Program-made: the position numbers and the translations under genes
Shown here: positions 61,024-64,000 of the stretch, in pieces
How the letters are laid out: every line of letters begins with the position of its first letter
Position numbering within the stretch: position 1 is the first letter of the stretch
Assembly: GCF_958295425.1 (NCBI RefSeq)
Contig: NC_081138.1
Location: 19,218,886 to 19,282,885, forward strand
DNA from: Solea solea
Taxonomy: Eukaryota; Chordata; Actinopteri; Pleuronectiformes; Soleidae
Reading direction: 5' to 3'
DNA length: 64,000 nucleotides
Notes under the pieces: generated by a model
The model's input: only the letters and a program-made list of their open reading frames with translations
Database searches by the model: none
Told to the model about the DNA's origin: nothing

Positions 61024-61141
61024 ATGAATCTTGCACAACAACGTCAAACACAAGGAAGGCTTATTTAGCCTTAACTCCCCTTGGCTCCACCGGAGTCTGT
61101 GTAGCTGAACATGATTCTGACTCCATGGTGAGGGTCCGAAA
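61024..61141 (+). promoter_or_regulatory. gnrhr: gnrhr 5' leader with three uORFs
   Basis: A plausible acceptor (T-rich tract, then CCATGCAG) ends at 61023. Between it and the main ATG lie three upstream ATGs: 61024-61068 (14 codons plus TAG), 61111-61131 (MILTPW, TGA) and 61125-61145 (MVRVRK, TGA). The last stop codon overlaps the receptor ATG as ATGA. Such uORFs usually lower translation of the main frame. Transcript limits are inferred. Confidence 0.55.
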
Positions 61142-61669
61142 ATGAACGTCTCCGTCCACTGTGATCCCCCTGTCATCATATACAAGCAGAGTGATGGGTT
61201 TGACCTTAACGCCAGCTGTGACTGGACGTCAGTGGACAGAGGACCACTGCTGCCTACCTTTTCTACGGCGGCCAAAGTCAGAGTGATCGTTACCTTCATT
61301 CTCTGTGGTATCTCCACTCTCTGCAATTCTGCTGTGCTGTGGGCAGCCAATGGCCACAAGCGCAAATCCCACGTCAGAGTCCTGATAATCAACTTGACTG
61401 TGGCCGATCTCTTGGTCACCTTCATCGTGATGCCCGTGGACGCCGTGTGGAACATCACGGTGCAGTGGCTGGCCAGCGATCTGGCCTGCAGGTTCTTGAT
61501 GTTCCTCAAACTACAGGCCATGTACTCCTGTGCCTTTGTCACCGTGGTGATTAGTCTGGACAGACAGTCGGCCATCCTCAATCCCCTGTCCATCAGTGTG
61601 GCCCGCAAAAGGAGCAGGCTCATGTTGATGGGGGCGTGGACTATGAGCACCCTGTTCTCCATTCCCCAG
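61142..61669 (+). CDS. gnrhr: gnrhr coding exon 1
   Basis: 176 codons ending in phase 0 at CCCCAG/GTAAGA. The main ATG sits in GAAAATGAAC context, directly overlapped by the stop of a short uORF. Confidence 0.94.
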
Positions 61670-63057
61670 GTAAGACCAGGCAGCACGTGAACACGGAAGA
61701 CGGGGAGTCACAGTCAGAAGCTTTTATACAGCCGAATTTGCTTTGATGTTTTGGTGCAAAACAAACACGGCAAGAAGAAAATGAAAGCTTATATAAGCTT
61801 TAATATATATAACAAATAAGAATACAAATACATGAGTTATTATTGGATATATTATATTATATAGAGATATATTATTCCTATTATAGGATAAGAAGGCTCT
61901 CTATACCAAGAAACAGACAACTATATCTTCATAATTCTTATTATATGTAGGAAAACTACACATACTAGAGAAAATTAAAATCTTGTTTCCCATATTTACT
62001 TTCATTAATCTCCCCTTTAATCTCTCTCTCTGTTTACTTCGCTGTGCATTTGCATATAATGTGGAGAATTCACAAGGCTTTGATACAGGGAAACCAGCTG
62101 CATGGCTTTAGGGCCTACATGGTTTTGGGATTAGGAGCTCCTTCGCTGAGTAACACAATGATGGGAATCCTTAATGTAATTCTTATCATGTAGCACTGTT
62201 CAAAGAGTAGTCCAAACATAGCTACATTTTAAACAAACCGCTCCAAGTGTTCATTCTCCATTTTTCTTGAAATACAAAGTAAAAATATCACCGCAAAAAG
62301 TTTGTTACTGAAAGTTTCAATTGATAGTTGGTCTTAACATATGTGTTTATCAGTTTGTGAAATGGGTCATAGTTTATGGACAATATTATTAAATATGGGA
62401 AGATTAATAGTTGTTTTCATCCTCACAGCACAATGAGCCCTTACATCAGACACATGCACAGTGGTTTGACGTGAGTTTGTCACGACACCTTTGCAACTGT
62501 TAGCGATTTGTAGTTTTTGTCGAAATAGTGTCTCTATAAGTCACCATTACTGTGGTGGTCTTTCCCCACAGTCTGAATGTAAGTGCCTGTTTTCTATTTG
62601 AATCTGTCGTCATGGTTTAGTGTGAGATTTTACCATCATTTGTCACAATTTTGTATACAAATTATAAAAAAAAGGTGGTGAAATACACAAGCCTTTCAAG
62701 TGTCTGCCCTGGAATTTCAATTTACAATCTTTAGCTTTATATATATATATCTGTTATTTTGGTATATTATACAGTTCTTTATTTGTTGAAATGTGGTGTT
62801 GAAGGACACAAAGTGGTACATATTTACATATTTTAATTAAAGCAATTCATTTCAAAATCCACAGATGTTCATTTTCCATAATGTGACCATCACGTACCCA
62901 GCCAACTTTACTCAGTGCACCACGCGGGGGAGCTTCGTCACTCACTGGCAGGAAACTGCCTACAACATGTTCACCTTCTCCTGCCTCTTCCTGCTCCCGC
63001 TGGTCATCATGATCGTCTGCTACACCAGGATCTTTATCCAGATGACAAAGAGGAGCT
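61142..63057 (+). CDS. gnrhr: gonadotropin-releasing hormone receptor, 5' two coding exons (TM1-TM5)
   Basis: Rhodopsin-class GPCR for GnRH, expressed in pituitary gonadotropes and brain; it couples mainly to Gq/11. Exons 61142-61669 (176 codons) and 62865-63057 (64 codons plus one base) join at IPQ/MFIFHNVTIT, a signature junction of fish GnRH receptors. The N-terminus is extracellular with N-glycosylation sequons at N2 and N23. TM1 is at about 45-68, TM2 about 79-99 with the Asp of LTVADLL, TM3 about 115-138 followed by DRQSAILNP in place of the usual DRY, TM4 about 159-176. The second exon holds extracellular loop 2 (NFTQCTTRGSFVTHW, with the Cys that pairs with Cys116) and TM5 (FSCLFLLPLVIMIVCY). 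The donor GTGAGT at 63058 is strong. TM6, TM7 and the tail lie right of the window. The subtype within the fish gnrhr family is not assigned. Confidence 0.94.
61670..62864 (+). other. gnrhr intron 1 (between coding exons)
   Basis: 1.2 kb AT-rich intron with GTAAGA donor and CACAG acceptor. There is a short (TA) run at 62739. No repeat family was recognised. Confidence 0.6.
62865..63057 (+). CDS. gnrhr: gnrhr coding exon 2
   Basis: The acceptor AATCCACAG ends at 62864. Encodes MFIFHNVTIT through IQMTKRS and ends one base into the next codon at GTGAGT. Confidence 0.93.
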
Positions 63058-64000
63058 GTGAGTTCTCTCTTTGGTTGCTCAGAGCAGACTTTTGTTTTCT
63101 TATCCTTGAGTTTTTAGTTCTGCGTCTGCTTCCTGTTTTATTTTGAAGCTTTTCTCTACTGCGTACCTTGTGTGTAGTTTTGCTTCCTGTGCCGTCTTCC
63201 CTGATTGTCTGCCTCGCCCTAATGTGTTTGACCTGTGTCTTGTTTGTCACACCTGTGTTTGATTGTCCCTGCCTCCCTCGTGTATTTAGTCTCTGTGCTC
63301 CCCAGTGTCTGCATTTGGTCATTGGTTTTAGTTTGTCTGTTTCTCTATCTTTCTTTTCTTTTTGTTAATTTTTGAAATCTGCATTTGGGTCATCCGTTTT
63401 GTGACAGACCCGTGACACTATCAGATTACTGGAAACATTAATCTACTGGGGAAAATATGTTCAGTGTCCTCTCTTAATATGTTTTTGAGCTGCTTGTTGT
63501 GTGTAATATAAAGCATTGATCTTATATGATTGATGAATATTGACTTAAGGCTGATTAAGTAGCTCAGGAGACCTTGGAAGCGCTTGCAATTGAGTTCATT
63601 TATAATAGTCCTGTATATGATCTCATTTTAAATTTCTGCATCTTTTTGCACATGTACTTGTAAATTGGGAAAGACTTTTAAGCCAAACAAGTGATCGATC
63701 AAATGTGTAGAAATAGACAGCTTGTGCTGTGTGAATACACTGATTTTAAGTTTAGGAATGCACAGTATTAGTAGCACATTATCAGTATGGGCTGATATTG
63801 GCTTTAAAATGTATTATCAGACATCGACAAACACGCTGCAATCCCCTCATATACAGTAGTCTTTGACTAATACAGTAGGCTGAATAGGCTGCCACCTACC
63901 TGACTTCTGTGTCAACTATTATTTTTGACGTTTCTTTATTTTACACAATAAAGAAAATGTATATCTACATCTGCTCTTACATGACTCGGCAAAATATGTT
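63058..64000 (+). other. gnrhr intron 2, cut by the window edge
   Basis: Starts with a strong GTGAGT donor. No further GnRH-receptor exon is seen by 64000. A CT-rich stretch (63120-63370) reads like a repeat but is not assigned. Confidence 0.55.

Noticed and set aside
60988..61686. 232-codon open frame on the minus strand over the gnrhr exon
   Set aside because: Shadow of the receptor exon; no recognisable domain, and the plus strand codes a clear GPCR.

Overview
This is a window of vertebrate nuclear DNA, almost certainly from a percomorph-type teleost fish. The evidence is small exons with canonical GT/AG introns, four recognisable vertebrate gene families, abundant CA/GT and TA microsatellites, and interspersed repeats typical of fish (tRNA-derived SINEs, Tc1-, hAT- and Harbinger-type MITEs, LINE relics). 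No bacterial operon, CRISPR array or viral genome is visible. The species cannot be named from the sequence.

Layout. (1) 1-33994, plus strand: the 3' part of cep89 (centrosomal protein 89, a distal-appendage coiled-coil protein). Five exons (745-912, 2348-2489, 5512-5601, 24298-24446, 33670-33994) encode the last 290 or so residues; the 5' part lies left of the window. (2) 13530-14255, minus strand: an intact rnf182 (RING-type, two-transmembrane E3 ubiquitin ligase) lies inside the 18.7-kb cep89 intron in antisense orientation. (3) 36996-40802 and 42557-47803, plus strand: two tandem glyoxalase I genes, glo1 copy A and copy B, each with six exons of matching phase and size. Copy A is conventional (180 aa). 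Copy B keeps all zinc ligands but has lost the canonical donor after exon 5 and carries a new C-terminal tail derived from sequence that is 3' UTR in copy A. (4) 47804 to about 59000: a gene desert of about 11 kb filled with repeats. (5) 61142-63057, plus strand: the first two coding exons of a gonadotropin-releasing hormone receptor (TM1 to TM5), with a uORF-rich 5' leader; the remainder lies to the right of the window.

The four gene families do not form a pathway; this is ordinary eukaryotic neighbourhood. The most interesting points are the structural remodelling of glo1 copy B, the nested rnf182, a cep89 splice acceptor whose pyrimidine tract is a (GT)n microsatellite, a GnRH-receptor uORF that ends on the main start codon, and a well-preserved Harbinger-type MITE inside glo1 copy A.

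All exon boundaries were set by reading GT/AG sites and checking that reading phase is kept across each junction. Homology calls rest on recalled family sequences, not on a search.
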